Assembly: GCA_945861815.1 (NCBI GenBank)
Contig: CAMAVV010000003.1
Location: forward strand, 1 to 31,105
Reading direction: 5' to 3'
DNA length: 31,105 nucleotides
Source of the DNA: Thermoflexus hugenholtzii JAD2
Lineage (GTDB): Bacteria; Chloroflexota; Dehalococcoidia; SHYB01
Both the position numbers and the translations under genes were made by a program. Below the pieces are notes generated by a model that was not told the origin of the DNA, ran no database searches, and worked only from the letters and a program-made list of their open reading frames with translations. Position 1 is the stretch's first letter, and each line of letters opens with the position of its first letter. Shown in pieces: positions 15,224 to 24,478 of this stretch.

Positions 15224-15247
15224 AGGCCCCGATTGTGAATGTATTCT
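15219..15247 (+). promoter_or_regulatory. Strong sigma70-type promoter for the alternative complex III operon
   Basis: A perfect TTGACA (15219-15224) is followed after 17 bases by TATTCT (15242-15247). The start would be near 15254, leaving about 70 bases of leader and AGGTGG before the ATG at 15324. Confidence 0.65.
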
Positions 15248-15323
15248 CAATGTGCTTTCGGCGGGGCAGCCGGAGCCTGCGCAGCGGGAGCGTTGAGGCG
15301 CGGGCAATAACGTTAGGTGGACA

Positions 15324-15626
15324 ATGGACCCAGAAGCGCTTAATCATGTGGACTGGCGCAATACCAGCCACATCCTCCGATACCTCTGGTTTATCGTTAT
15401 CTTCGCATTCGGACTTGCTACGCATCTCGTACTTGCACACGCCATCATTCCTTCGCTTATCAACTCAGGCCATTTGCCGCCCGGCATCGCAAATAAGGCT
15501 CGGAAGCTGCGGATACACCTTTACCTGAGTTCCATCTTGATTCTAGGCGCGATTTGCTTCTGGTTCGCGATGGCCGCAGATAAGGCGCATGAGATTCGAA
15601 ATTTCTGGCACAGGGACTGGATCTAG
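15324..15626 (+). CDS. Small two-helix membrane protein, first gene of the complex III operon
   Basis: The 100-residue protein has two hydrophobic helices: about 19-45 (LRYLWFIVIFAFGLATHLVL) and about 68-86 (LYLSSILILGAICFWFAMAA). Between them is a charged loop, and the tail KAHEIRNFWHRDWI is rich in charge and aromatics. AGGTGG precedes the ATG. I do not recognise a named family. It leads an operon whose other members are complex III subunits, so it may be a small accessory or assembly subunit in the membrane. His8, His16 and His37 are noted, but heme binding is not supported by any motif. Confidence 0.8.
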   Translation: MDPEALNHVDWRNTSHILRYLWFIVIFAFGLATHLVLAHAIIPSLINSGHLPPGIANKARKLRIHLYLSSILILGAICFWFAMAADKAHEIRNFWHRDWI

Positions 15627-15673
15627 CGTCCCGAAGAGGACCTAGCGCACAGAATAAGGCTGCCTAACACACT

Positions 15674-16318
15674 ATGTCGCTGCCCAAAGTACCGCTCGCA
15701 GTCAAAGTTCTCGTGCCGCTGGTTGGCCTTGTCATCGGCCTTGGCGGATTGATCGTCACCGTCGGCATCTTGAAGGCATGGTGGAGCACCCCCTTTGGGC
15801 CAGCGGTGGTGAAGGCCAGCCAGCCCATCCAATTCCGGCACGATCTCCACGTCGCGGCGGAGATTGACTGCCTCTTTTGCCATCGTGAGGCGCTCAAAGG
15901 CGAGGCGGCTACCATCCCTTCCGTCCAACTCTGCGTCTTCTGTCACAAGGTTGTGCTCAAGGACTCGCCGGAGATTGCCAAGCTGCTTTCTATCGACCAG
16001 TCTGGCGAGTCCCTGAATTGGGGCCGGGTCCACCGCTTGCCGGACCATGTCCAATTCATCCACGAGGCGCACGTCGTCTTCTTCTCAGAGCAGAACAAAG
16101 TGCAGCCGTCGCAGGTCTGCTCGCTCTGCCATGGCGATGTGGGCAAGATGAAAGTGGCCGAACAGGTGCGCAACTTAAAGATGCGCGACTGTGTCGATTG
16201 CCACCGCGGCGGCTATTTCAACTACCTCACGCCTGAGGCGGAAGCGGCGATCAAGGAAGCGGTCACGAGCGGGCAGCGGCGCGCTCCGCCTTCTGACTGT
16301 GCCACGTGCCACTACTAA
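15674..16318 (+). CDS. actA: Alternative complex III subunit ActA, pentaheme cytochrome c
   Basis: The 214-residue protein has one N-terminal membrane helix (about 10-32) and an outward multiheme domain. Five CXXCH heme sites are present: CLFCH (66-70), CVFCH (87-91), CSLCH (149-153), CVDCH (173-177) and CATCH (209-213). The fifth is at the extreme C-terminus. The number of hemes and anchor match ActA of the Rhodothermus and Chloroflexus complexes. ActA forms part of the electron route from the iron-sulfur subunit to the soluble or membrane acceptor. Histidines at 56, 59, 120, 125, 130 and 133 are possible distal ligands. The gene is 47 bases after the small membrane gene. Confidence 0.92.
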   Translation: MSLPKVPLAVKVLVPLVGLVIGLGGLIVTVGILKAWWSTPFGPAVVKASQPIQFRHDLHVAAEIDCLFCHREALKGEAATIPSVQLCVFCHKVVLKDSPEIAKLLSIDQSGESLNWGRVHRLPDHVQFIHEAHVVFFSEQNKVQPSQVCSLCHGDVGKMKVAEQVRNLKMRDCVDCHRGGYFNYLTPEAEAAIKEAVTSGQRRAPPSDCATCHY

Positions 16319-16333
16319 GAGGTCTTTAGAGTC

Positions 16334-18598
16334 ATGGCATTCACTCGTAAAGAATTCTTGAAGCTCGCAGGCGGGACGACCGCAGGAGCGGCTATCCTTG
16401 CCGCCTGCCGTCCCAATGTCCGCGAGTTTCTGGTCCAAAGCCCATCCAGGTTGCCTGAAGACTTGGTCAACGGCATCGACAACTGGTATGCCACCTCCTG
16501 CGCCCAGTGCGGCAGTGGCTGCGGCGTCGTCGTTCGCGTCATCGAAGGCCGTGCAAAGAAGATCGAAGGGAACCCCTTGCATCCGCTGAGCGGCGGCAAG
16601 TTGTGCGTGCGCGGCCAAGCGGGCGTCCAAGCGCTCTACCACCCCGACCGCGTCCGCCGCCCGATGAAGGCGACAGGCGCTCGCGGCAGCGGCAACTTTG
16701 CAGAGACAACCTGGGATGAGGCTCTTGCGGCAGTCACCCCCAAGCTGAACGAGATGAAGGGCGCCGCCGCAGGCAGTCTCTTGATCGTGACCGATTCGCT
16801 CAATGGCGGCCTTGGCATGGTAGCGAAGCGATTTGCGAAGGCGATGCAAGCTACCCACGCAACCTTCGAACCGATGGAAGAGAGCGCGTTGAAGGCGGCC
16901 ATCAAGCAGACCTTCGACCAGGAGCTGCTGCCCGATTTCGACCTTGGGCGCAGCAACTTTATCCTCTCATTCGGCTCCGATTTCTTGGGCGGCTGGATAT
17001 CCCAGGTACGCCATTCACGCGGCTATGGCGAGTTCCGCCAAGGCGCACGCAAGCGCGGCACGCTGGTGCAGGTTGACTCCCGCTTTTCACCAACTGCCGC
17101 CAGCGCCGACGAGTGGCTCTATGTGAAGCCAGGCGCTGAGGGCAAACTCGCGCTTAGCATGGCCTATGTGATCATCAAGTCCGGCCTTGGCGATGCGGTC
17201 GCCGCCCGTGCGCTCACTGGCGGACGCGGAGCAGCGGCGCTCGAGGCCTACGCGCCTGAGAAAGTTGCGGAGGCGACGGGCGTTGAGGCGAAGCACATCG
17301 AGGAGATGGCAAAGAGCTTCGCAGCCCCGGAGAACCAGCCGGCGATCGCAATCGGCGGAGGCGCTGCGGGCGCGCAGACCAACGGCGTCTTCAACCTAAC
17401 CGCTATCTACAGCCTGAACCATCTTGTCGGCAATGTGAACAAGCCAGGCGGTGTGATTTTTAATCCGCCGCCTCCCATCGGCGACGGCACCGCCGCGGCT
17501 GACCGCATCGCATATGCCGCCGGCACAAGCACGTCGCTGGGTGAGTGGAAAAAGATCGTCGACAGCATGAAGCAGGGCAAGGTCAAAGCGGCGCTCATCC
17601 GCAACGCCGACGTTGTTCACGGCCTTCCTGCCTCCCTTGGCTTTGCAGAGGCGCTTGCGAACGTCCCAACCGTTGTGAGCTTCTCCAGCTTCCTTGATGA
17701 CACGACTTACTGGGCAGACTGGGTGCTGCCTTCAAGCCTTCCCCTCGAGGACTGGGCCGATGTGCCCATGAATCCCGGCCCCGGCTATGAGGCAGTCACC
17801 TTCCAGCAGCCTGTGGTCAGGCCCTTCCGCGATACGCGCGGCTTCGGCGATCTTCTCCTCACTTTGGCGCAAGAACTGAAGCTCGAAAAGGACTTGCCGT
17901 GGGCCAACATGCGCGATGTCCTTCGCCAGCAAGCGCAGAAGCTGCATCAGCTTCGCCGCGGGAGCGTGACCGGCGCAACCTTCGAAGAGTTCTGGGGCAA
18001 GCTGCTCCAGCAAGGCGGTTGGTGGGACACGAACGCCCGCGTGCTGCCAGTCACTTTTGTAAATGGGTTGACTCTCACCAATCCCGAGCCGGAGTTTGCC
18101 GGGGATGCCGCCCGTTATCCCTATACGCTACTGCCTTTCCAAACCGTCGGCATCGGCGATGGCCGCCTGGCGCACCTGCCCTGGCTGCAAGCGACGCCAG
18201 ACCCGATCACCACGGCAACGTGGGAGACATGGGTCGAGGTCAATTCGAAGATGGCAAAGGACTTGGATTTGCGCGAGGGCGACATCGTGCGCATCGAATC
18301 GCCTGCGGGCGCCATCGATGCGATGGTCTATCCGAACCCTGCTGCATCGCCCGACGTGCTGGCTATCCCCGTTGGCCAGGGCCACAAGGCATATGGCCGC
18401 TGGGCCGAAGAGCGCGGCGCGAATATCTACAGCATCCTTGACCCGCGCGAAGAGAAGCAGTCCGGCTCTCTGGCCTGGGCGGCGACGCGTGTGAAGATGA
18501 CAAAGACGGGCAAATGGAAGCGCATCCCTAAGATGGAAGGCTCTGTGGTGCCGATCGATTTCTCGAACAAAGTCAAAGTCACGAATAAGGACTCCTAA
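16334..18598 (+). CDS. actB1: ActB1: molybdopterin-oxidoreductase-like subunit of alternative complex III
   Basis: This 754-residue protein has the fold of molybdopterin oxidoreductases. It starts with a signal-like segment (FTRKEFLKLAGGTTAG) and a lipobox-type LAAC25, so it is probably exported and perhaps lipid-anchored. A cluster motif lies at Cys56, Cys59, Cys63 and Cys91 (SCAQCGSGC, then KLCVRG). No cysteine or selenocysteine occurs after residue 91, so the usual Mo-ligating Cys is missing, as expected for ActB, which has lost its molybdenum cofactor. In most complexes ActB1 is fused to the iron-sulfur part ActB2; here that part is the next separate gene. The C-terminal MopB-binding-type barrel (about 600-730) includes VNSKMAKDLDLREGDIVRIE. 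Confidence 0.9.
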   Translation: MAFTRKEFLKLAGGTTAGAAILAACRPNVREFLVQSPSRLPEDLVNGIDNWYATSCAQCGSGCGVVVRVIEGRAKKIEGNPLHPLSGGKLCVRGQAGVQALYHPDRVRRPMKATGARGSGNFAETTWDEALAAVTPKLNEMKGAAAGSLLIVTDSLNGGLGMVAKRFAKAMQATHATFEPMEESALKAAIKQTFDQELLPDFDLGRSNFILSFGSDFLGGWISQVRHSRGYGEFRQGARKRGTLVQVDSRFSPTAASADEWLYVKPGAEGKLALSMAYVIIKSGLGDAVAARALTGGRGAAALEAYAPEKVAEATGVEAKHIEEMAKSFAAPENQPAIAIGGGAAGAQTNGVFNLTAIYSLNHLVGNVNKPGGVIFNPPPPIGDGTAAADRIAYAAGTSTSLGEWKKIVDSMKQGKVKAALIRNADVVHGLPASLGFAEALANVPTVVSFSSFLDDTTYWADWVLPSSLPLEDWADVPMNPGPGYEAVTFQQPVVRPFRDTRGFGDLLLTLAQELKLEKDLPWANMRDVLRQQAQKLHQLRRGSVTGATFEEFWGKLLQQGGWWDTNARVLPVTFVNGLTLTNPEPEFAGDAARYPYTLLPFQTVGIGDGRLAHLPWLQATPDPITTATWETWVEVNSKMAKDLDLREGDIVRIESPAGAIDAMVYPNPAASPDVLAIPVGQGHKAYGRWAEERGANIYSILDPREEKQSGSLAWAATRVKMTKTGKWKRIPKMEGSVVPIDFSNKVKVTNKDS

Positions 18599-18610
18599 CG
18601 GAGCAGGTTG

Positions 18611-19367
<757 letters not shown>

Positions 19368-19375
<8 letters not shown>

Positions 19376-20801
19376 CACCGTACACGATGCACACACAGCC
19401 CATCACGAGGGCGAAGGCGAGCACCACTATCAGCCGCAGGTGCTGACGATGCCTCATGCCGAGGTGACGCAGACAGTTTTACGCGTTGCCTCGACGATGG
19501 GACGCACCTACAAGCTGGCGCTTGCCTTGTTCGGCGGTCTCTTCATCGCCGGTTTCATCGCCTTCATCGTGCGCGCCCAGGATGGATTCGACACGTTTAC
19601 GCCCTGGGGATATTTGATGGCGACCTTTGCCTTCATCTTCACAACGGCGATGTCAGCGCCGATCTTCTCGGTGACCCAGCGCATGGTGCGCAGCCACTGG
19701 CGCAGGCCAATGGGGCGCAGCGCGGAAATCATGTCGGTGGCCGGCATCGTCGGCGCGCTGATGTTCATCCCCCTCGTGCTCATGCTCCCGAACGCCGCCG
19801 ATAGAAAGTCAATCTGGTTCGGCTTCCCAGGCGCGCCCCATGTCTACCAGCTCGCCGGGCTCATCGGCATCGCGCTTCTTGGAATGGCGATCCTCTATGT
19901 AAGCTCGCTTCCTGACCTGGCCGCCATCCGCGATCATGGCAAGGGCTGGCGCAAGAGCCTTGCAACCAAGCTCGCACCGAAATTCCGGGGCACTCCTCGG
20001 CAGTGGAAGGGCGTCAAGGCCATGCTGATGGTCCTTGGCGCGCTCTATTTCCTCTTCCTTATCGGCGTGCACACGATGATCGCCTCCGACTTCGCGCTCT
20101 CCCTCGTGCCTGGGTGGAAGGACGCGATCTTCCCTGCGTGGCACGCCATCAGCGGCCTGCAGAGCGCCGTGGCGAGCACGATCCTCGTGACCTTCCTGCT
20201 CTACAAATTCGGCGGCTACAAGGACTACATCAGCGTTGACCAATTCTGGGGTGCAAGCAAGATCATGCTGGCGCTCTCGCTCCTTTGGATGTATTTCTGG
20301 CTCTCCGGCTTCATGATCTTTTGGTATGGCCGCCAACCCGTGGAGCAGGCGCTCATCAAGCTCTTCTTCGCCGAATCGTACCGCTTCCCGTGGGCGATGG
20401 CGGTCTGCCTCAACTTCGCGGTGCCGTTCCTGCTGCTCATCTGGAACGGTGCACGCAAGTCGATGATCGTCCCGACGATCGTCGCCTGTTCGATCTTGCT
20501 GGGCACATTCTTCGACCGCATCCGCATCTACGTCGCAAGCTTCAGCGTTGCCGACGTTCGCGCCGATGCGCTGCACAATATCCACGTCGAACCGTTTTTG
20601 GAGAACCCGCCGCCGCATCTTCCCGGCACAGCCGACGTTTTCATGATCCTCGGCGGCATCGGCGGCGCGATCTTCCTCATCATGCTCGCCATGAAGTTCT
20701 TCCCGCCGATCTCCATCTGGGAGGTCACCGAGGGGATGCTCTATCGGAAGAAGAAGAGGTTCCTGAAGCGCGAGATCATGGTGATGGGTAAGCCGGACTA
20801 A
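19368..20801 (+). CDS. NrfD-family integral membrane subunit (ActF/ActC-like), first copy
   Basis: The 477-residue protein has a His-rich N-terminus (HDAHTAHHEGEGEHHYQPQ) and about ten hydrophobic helices of the NrfD/PsrC type. Conserved-looking loops include SHWRRPMGRSAE and PDLAAIRDHGKG, which match the second NrfD gene in position. NrfD-family subunits form the quinol site and may translocate protons. The ATG at 19368 lies inside the end of actB2, with AAGG before it. Two such subunits occur in alternative complex III (ActC and ActF). This copy precedes actC rather than following actE, a different order from Rhodothermus, so the ActF label is an inference. Confidence 0.87.
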
Positions 20802-20813
20802 GGCACAATAGAG

Positions 20814-22208
20814 ATGCAAGACAGAGTAGTACTAGGACATACGCCGCAGGAAGTAGATGCCCGGATCAACCGGGAGCTGCTGACGAACGTTCTCTACACG
20901 GAACGCCGGTATTGGATCATCGTCGGCTTCCTTGCGCTTGTGGTGGCCTTGGCAGGCGGAGCCGTCGGCTACATGGTCAACAAGGGCATCGGCGTTAGCG
21001 GCCTGCACCGCCCCGTTTTCTGGGGCTTCATGATCACCAACTTCGTCTTTTGGGTCGGCATCAGCCACGCAGGCGTGATGCTCTCGGCGATCTTGCGCCT
21101 TTCTCAGGCTGAGTGGCGCCGCCCGGCAACGCGCGCAGCGGAGATTGTGACAGTCTTCGCGCTGATGACGGCGATCCTCTTTCCGATCATCCATAGCGGC
21201 CGCCCGTGGCGCACCATGTACTGGGCTTTCCCGTATGACTTTGCCCGGGGCATCTTCCCCAATGTGCGCTCGCCCCTGGTCTGGGACCCGACGGCCATCA
21301 CGACCTATCTGACCTCGAGCATCATGTTCGTCCTCGTCGCTCTTATCCCTGACTTCGCCGTTGCGCGCGATAGGACGAAGGGTGTGGCGAAGGCGATCTA
21401 CTCTGTGCTGGCGATGGGCTGGCGCGGCACGCCGAGGCAATGGCGGCTTCAGATCGTCGCAGGCTTCTTGCTCTCGGCTCTTATTCTCCCCGTCTTCGTC
21501 TCCGTCCACAGCATCGTTTCCTGGGACTTTGGCATAGCCCAATCTGTGGAGGGATGGCACTCGACTGTCTTTGCTCCGTACTTCGTCATCGGTGCCGTTC
21601 ATTCCGGCGTCTCGGCGGTCGTGACGGTGATGATTATCCTTCGATGGCTCTTCCACTGGGAAAACTACATCACAAAAGACACGATCGACTCCCTGGGCCG
21701 CTTGCTTATCGTGGTGGCAACGGCCTGGTTCTTCTTCTTCTTTATCGAGATCCTCTACAGCATCTACACGCTGGAGGATGCGGAGCTTGGGCTGCGCAAG
21801 ATGCAGTTTTTTGAAGCGCCGTACAGTTGGCTCTTCCTAACGTTCATCCTCACCGGGTACTTCATCCCTGTGCCTTTGTGGCTCTTCAAAAATGTGCGGC
21901 GGAGCTTCAAGTGGATGTTCATCACAACGATTTTGGTGAACATCGGCATGTGGATCGAGCGCTTCCTTATCATCGTCCCAGGCCTGGCCAGAAAGCAGGG
22001 CCTCACCTTCTCCTGGAGCACCTACCATCCGAGCGTCATCGAGATACTGCTGGTCATCGGCTCTTTCGCCTTCGTCTCGATGAACATCCTGCTCATCTCA
22101 AAGGTCATCCCGCTGATTCCCATTTACGACATCAAGGAAGGCGAGATTTTGAAGGACGAGATCAAGATCGGCAAAGTGACGGTACCCGCGGCTAAGCGCG
22201 AAGAATAA
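20814..22208 (+). CDS. actC: Alternative complex III subunit ActC, NrfD-family quinol-site protein
   Basis: The 464-residue integral membrane protein has about ten helices. It carries the ActC-type stretch RAAEIVTVFALMTAILFPII, then HSGRPWRTMYWAFPY, FPNVRSPLVWDPTAITTYL and LIPDFAVARDRTKG. ActC binds menaquinol near the outer face and passes electrons to the iron-sulfur subunit. It starts 12 bases after the first NrfD gene. Its C-terminus ends soluble (IPIYDIKEGEILKDEIKIGK). The pair with the first NrfD gene accounts for the two large membrane subunits of the complex. The label ActC rests on motif memory and on actD and actE following it. Confidence 0.9.
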   Translation: MQDRVVLGHTPQEVDARINRELLTNVLYTERRYWIIVGFLALVVALAGGAVGYMVNKGIGVSGLHRPVFWGFMITNFVFWVGISHAGVMLSAILRLSQAEWRRPATRAAEIVTVFALMTAILFPIIHSGRPWRTMYWAFPYDFARGIFPNVRSPLVWDPTAITTYLTSSIMFVLVALIPDFAVARDRTKGVAKAIYSVLAMGWRGTPRQWRLQIVAGFLLSALILPVFVSVHSIVSWDFGIAQSVEGWHSTVFAPYFVIGAVHSGVSAVVTVMIILRWLFHWENYITKDTIDSLGRLLIVVATAWFFFFFIEILYSIYTLEDAELGLRKMQFFEAPYSWLFLTFILTGYFIPVPLWLFKNVRRSFKWMFITTILVNIGMWIERFLIIVPGLARKQGLTFSWSTYHPSVIEILLVIGSFAFVSMNILLISKVIPLIPIYDIKEGEILKDEIKIGKVTVPAAKREE

Positions 22209-22229
22209 GGGAAGGGGGCCTAACCCCAT

Positions 22230-22739
22230 ATGGCAAAGAAACAAGTTCTCGGTGTCTTTAAGACAGCGGACAATGCAGTCATGGCAGTAGACCGGCTGCA
22301 TGAGTCGGGCTTCACCAACAGGGACTGGCAAGTCCTGACTGGGAGTCCATATCCCGAAGGGGCCTTTGGCGAATGGATGCCGAAGCACAGGCTCTATGCC
22401 TTCCCATTCTTCGGCGCGATAGTTGGTTTCACTGTGGCCATCCTCGTCACGGCGGGAACCTCCGTGGCGAATCCGCTGGTCACAGGCGGCAAGCCTATCA
22501 TCGCGATTCCAGCCATGGCGGTGATCGTGTATGAAGGCACGATGCTCGGGGCGATCCTCATGACCATCATCGGCGTGATCTTCGAGTCGCGACTGCCGAG
22601 ACCTGTGATGGGGCTCTACGATACGCGCATCACGGAAGGCTACATCGGCATCGACCTCAACTGCCCGGACGACCGGGTGAATACCGCCGAGATGGTGATG
22701 CGGCAATCGGGAGCGGTTGATGTGAAGCACCAGAAGTAA
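22230..22739 (+). CDS. actD: Alternative complex III subunit ActD (DUF3341)
   Basis: This 169-residue protein starts with a small ferredoxin-like alpha/beta fold (residues about 1-55, QVLGVFKTADNAVMAVDRLH). A helical hairpin in the membrane follows (about 63-85 FPFFGAIVGFTVAILVTAGT and about 96-120), then a second small domain (YDTRITEGYIGIDLNCPDD). This matches DUF3341/ActD, a subunit without cofactors that peripherally supports ActC in known structures. It lies 21 bases after actC, with AAGGGGG upstream of the ATG. Confidence 0.93.
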   Translation: MAKKQVLGVFKTADNAVMAVDRLHESGFTNRDWQVLTGSPYPEGAFGEWMPKHRLYAFPFFGAIVGFTVAILVTAGTSVANPLVTGGKPIIAIPAMAVIVYEGTMLGAILMTIIGVIFESRLPRPVMGLYDTRITEGYIGIDLNCPDDRVNTAEMVMRQSGAVDVKHQK

Positions 22740-22772
22740 AAGAGACAAACGAAGGAACGTAGGAACGCAGGG

Positions 22773-23330
22773 ATGAAGATACACGAGAGAAAATATCCGG
22801 GCCGCCGCCGGTTCGCTTTAGGCCTGGGCATTGTGGCCTTGGCTGCGATTGTCCTTGCCGGCTGCACCAAAGGCACTTACCAGGTTGATATCTTCCCCGA
22901 AATGCACTACAACCAGTCGACCAAGATTGGTGAGCCACCCAGGCTTGATGTGCCTGAGGGCGCAGTGCCTGTGACAGGCCCGCAGACGCATGTCATTCCC
23001 GCCGACCTGTTAGAGGCTGCCAAGGCGTTCAAGAGCCCTCTGCCTGCAGGCGCGGCGACGAATGCCAAAGGGGCAGAGCTCTACCGCGTGAACTGCTCGA
23101 TGTGCCACGGCGTCCAGGGCAAGGGCAACGGTAAGGTGGGCGATATCCTTGTCCGGGATAAGTATGTGCGCCCACCAGACCTCACGGTCGCGGTGACCCA
23201 GGCAAAGACCGATGGCGAGTTGTTCACCACTCTCACCAATGGCATCAACGTTATGCCCAAGTTCGGCTATCTACTGACGGATGAAGAGCGCTGGGCGGTT
23301 ATCGCCTATCTGCGCGTACTCCCGAGATAG
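22773..23330 (+). CDS. actE: Alternative complex III subunit ActE, monoheme cytochrome c lipoprotein
   Basis: The 185-residue protein has a signal peptide and lipobox (IVLAGC31), so it is an outward-facing lipoprotein. One heme site, CSMCH (108-112), is followed by the usual GVQGKGNG loop. A methionine near 157 (NVMPKFGY) is the likely sixth ligand. This is a class I cytochrome c, matching ActE, which together with ActA passes electrons to the oxidase or soluble carrier. The sequence DIFPEMHYNQSTKIGEPP near 39-56 resembles the ActE N-terminal arm that wraps around the complex. It follows actD by 33 bases. Confidence 0.92.
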   Translation: MKIHERKYPGRRRFALGLGIVALAAIVLAGCTKGTYQVDIFPEMHYNQSTKIGEPPRLDVPEGAVPVTGPQTHVIPADLLEAAKAFKSPLPAGAATNAKGAELYRVNCSMCHGVQGKGNGKVGDILVRDKYVRPPDLTVAVTQAKTDGELFTTLTNGINVMPKFGYLLTDEERWAVIAYLRVLPR

Positions 23331-23348
23331 GGAGGCTGGAGAAGAGTT

Positions 23349-23555
23349 ATGAACGCCCTGGGAGAGACAAAGGTTTCGAGGAAGAACTTCTTGCTGATGG
23401 CCACGATTGGCGCGGCAGGCATCGTAGGACTTGGCGCGTTCGCGCGGCGTAAGATACAGAAGGGAAAGAGCCTACCCCTCGGCATCTCCGAGGACTCTAT
23501 CTTCAAGCCGCGCGCTGATGCCTTGGAGCGGATGCGAAAAGGCCTAGGGAAGTAG
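23349..23555 (+). CDS. Small one-helix membrane protein, last gene of the complex III operon
   Basis: The 68-residue protein has the segment RKNFLLMATIGAAGIVGLGA (11-30), a single hydrophobic helix flanked by basic residues on both sides, then a short hydrophilic tail with FKPRADALERMRKG. It could be an uncleaved signal anchor. A good GGAGGCTGGAGAAG region lies before the ATG at 23349. It lies 18 bases after actE and ends before the strong terminator, so it is part of the operon. I do not recognise a family; it may be a small structural subunit such as those found in ActG/ActH positions of other complexes, which is inference. Confidence 0.75.
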   Translation: MNALGETKVSRKNFLLMATIGAAGIVGLGAFARRKIQKGKSLPLGISEDSIFKPRADALERMRKGLGK

Positions 23556-23578
23556 CTTTACAAAAGGAAGCTCTGTCC

Positions 23579-23612
23579 AAAGGCCTCGGCCTAAGCCGAG
23601 GCCTTTTTATTT
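23579..23612 (+). terminator. Strong intrinsic terminator of the complex III operon
   Basis: A perfect 12-base stem, AAAGGCCTCGGC (23579-23590) with GCCGAGGCCTTT (23595-23606), has a CTAA loop and is followed by TTATTT. This is a classic factor-independent terminator. It overlaps the stop codon of the opposing mutase gene (23607) and may work weakly for that strand as well. Confidence 0.92.
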
Positions 23613-24026
23613 GCCCTTCTTAGCCCCGACCGTCTTCTTGATGAATTCGATGATGTCCTGAGTGGAACTGCCTGGTCCAAAGACGCCCTGGATACCCATC
23701 GCCTTGAGCCGCGCGAAGTCCTCTTCCGGGATGATACCCCCTGCAAGAACCACGGCGTCATCCTTCCCCTTCTTCTTGAGGCCGTCCACGATGAGGGGGA
23801 AGAGCTCTAAGTGAGCGCCTGAGAGGATGCTGAGGCCGACGACATCGACGTCTTCCTGAACGGCTGCAGTAACAATCATTTCAGGGGTTTGGCGTATGCC
23901 GGTATAGATTACCTCCATCCCGGCGTCCCGAAGGGCCCTGGCGATGATTTTGGCGCCTCTATCGTGCCCATCCAGGCCAGGCTTTGCGACGAGGACGCGA
24001 ATCGTATCCTTTTGCGCGCTAACCAT
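23607..24026 (-). CDS. mcmA2: Methylmalonyl-CoA mutase, B12-binding subunit
   Basis: The 139-residue protein is the cobalamin-binding domain of a split-type methylmalonyl-CoA mutase. The base-off B12 motif DxHxxG is present as LDGHDRG, with His21 as the cobalt ligand. SILSGAH near 61-67 and AGGIIPEEDF near 95-104 are the other B12 contacts. It pairs with the large subunit encoded at 25668-27329 to convert (R)-methylmalonyl-CoA to succinyl-CoA. It is the last gene of the minus-strand operon and 35 bases from the epimerase gene. AGGGG lies before the ATG at 24026. Confidence 0.95.
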   Translation of the reverse strand: MVSAQKDTIRVLVAKPGLDGHDRGAKIIARALRDAGMEVIYTGIRQTPEMIVTAAVQEDVDVVGLSILSGAHLELFPLIVDGLKKKGKDDAVVLAGGIIPEEDFARLKAMGIQGVFGPGSSTQDIIEFIKKTVGAKKGK

Positions 24027-24061
24027 AGGTATTGCCCCTTCTTATCTGGTTACCCCTGCAC

Positions 24062-24469
24062 CTAATGCTTGATGGGCGTGCAGAGCTCGGTGAGAACGCC
24101 CTTGGTGGACTTTGGATGGAGGAAACCGACCATGCCGGCAAGGCCTGGGCGCGATTTCTTATCGATGAGCGCGCAGCCGCGCTTCTCGAGGTCGGCAAGC
24201 TCGTGGTCAACGTCCGCCACTTCGAAGCAGATGTGGTGCATCGCTTCGCCGCGCTTCTCGATGAACTTGGCGACGCCGCCGTTAGGGTCGGTCGGCTGGA
24301 TAAGCTCGATCTCGCAGTCGCCCACGGGAATAAGCGTCGCCTTCACCTGCTGCGATTCGATGAATTTGATCTCAGACTTAGGGAAGCCTAGGATGTCAAC
24401 GTAGTCTTTCAGCGACTCATCGATATTTTTCACGGCGATGGCGATGTGGTGGAGCTTCTTAAGATTCAT
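24062..24469 (-). CDS. mce: Methylmalonyl-CoA epimerase
   Basis: The 135-residue protein is a glyoxalase/VOC-fold epimerase that interconverts the (S) and (R) forms of methylmalonyl-CoA. Metal ligands are seen at His8 (LHHIAIAV), His79 (MHHICFEV) and Glu128 (LTELCTP). The run ELIQPTDPNGGVAKFIEKRG is typical. AAAGGAG precedes the ATG at 24469, and the stop of the upstream dehydrogenase gene is only nine bases away. Its place between two mutase genes leaves little doubt about its role. Confidence 0.95.
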   Translation of the reverse strand: MNLKKLHHIAIAVKNIDESLKDYVDILGFPKSEIKFIESQQVKATLIPVGDCEIELIQPTDPNGGVAKFIEKRGEAMHHICFEVADVDHELADLEKRGCALIDKKSRPGLAGMVGFLHPKSTKGVLTELCTPIKH

Positions 24470-24478
24470 GGGTCTCCT

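Noticed and set aside
15171..15230. A tRNA-like stretch starting GGGGTGTGGCGCAGTGG and ending AGGCCCC
   Set aside because: There is no T-loop, the acceptor pairs fail after the fourth base, and the region contains the act promoter.
19809..20819. A 336-codon minus-strand open frame over the NrfD gene
   Set aside because: It is very rich in His, Asp, Glu and Arg, as antisense of membrane-helix codons would be. The sense strand is a clear NrfD protein.
20832..21656. A 274-codon minus-strand open frame over actC
   Set aside because: Same pattern as above; the sense strand is strongly conserved ActC.
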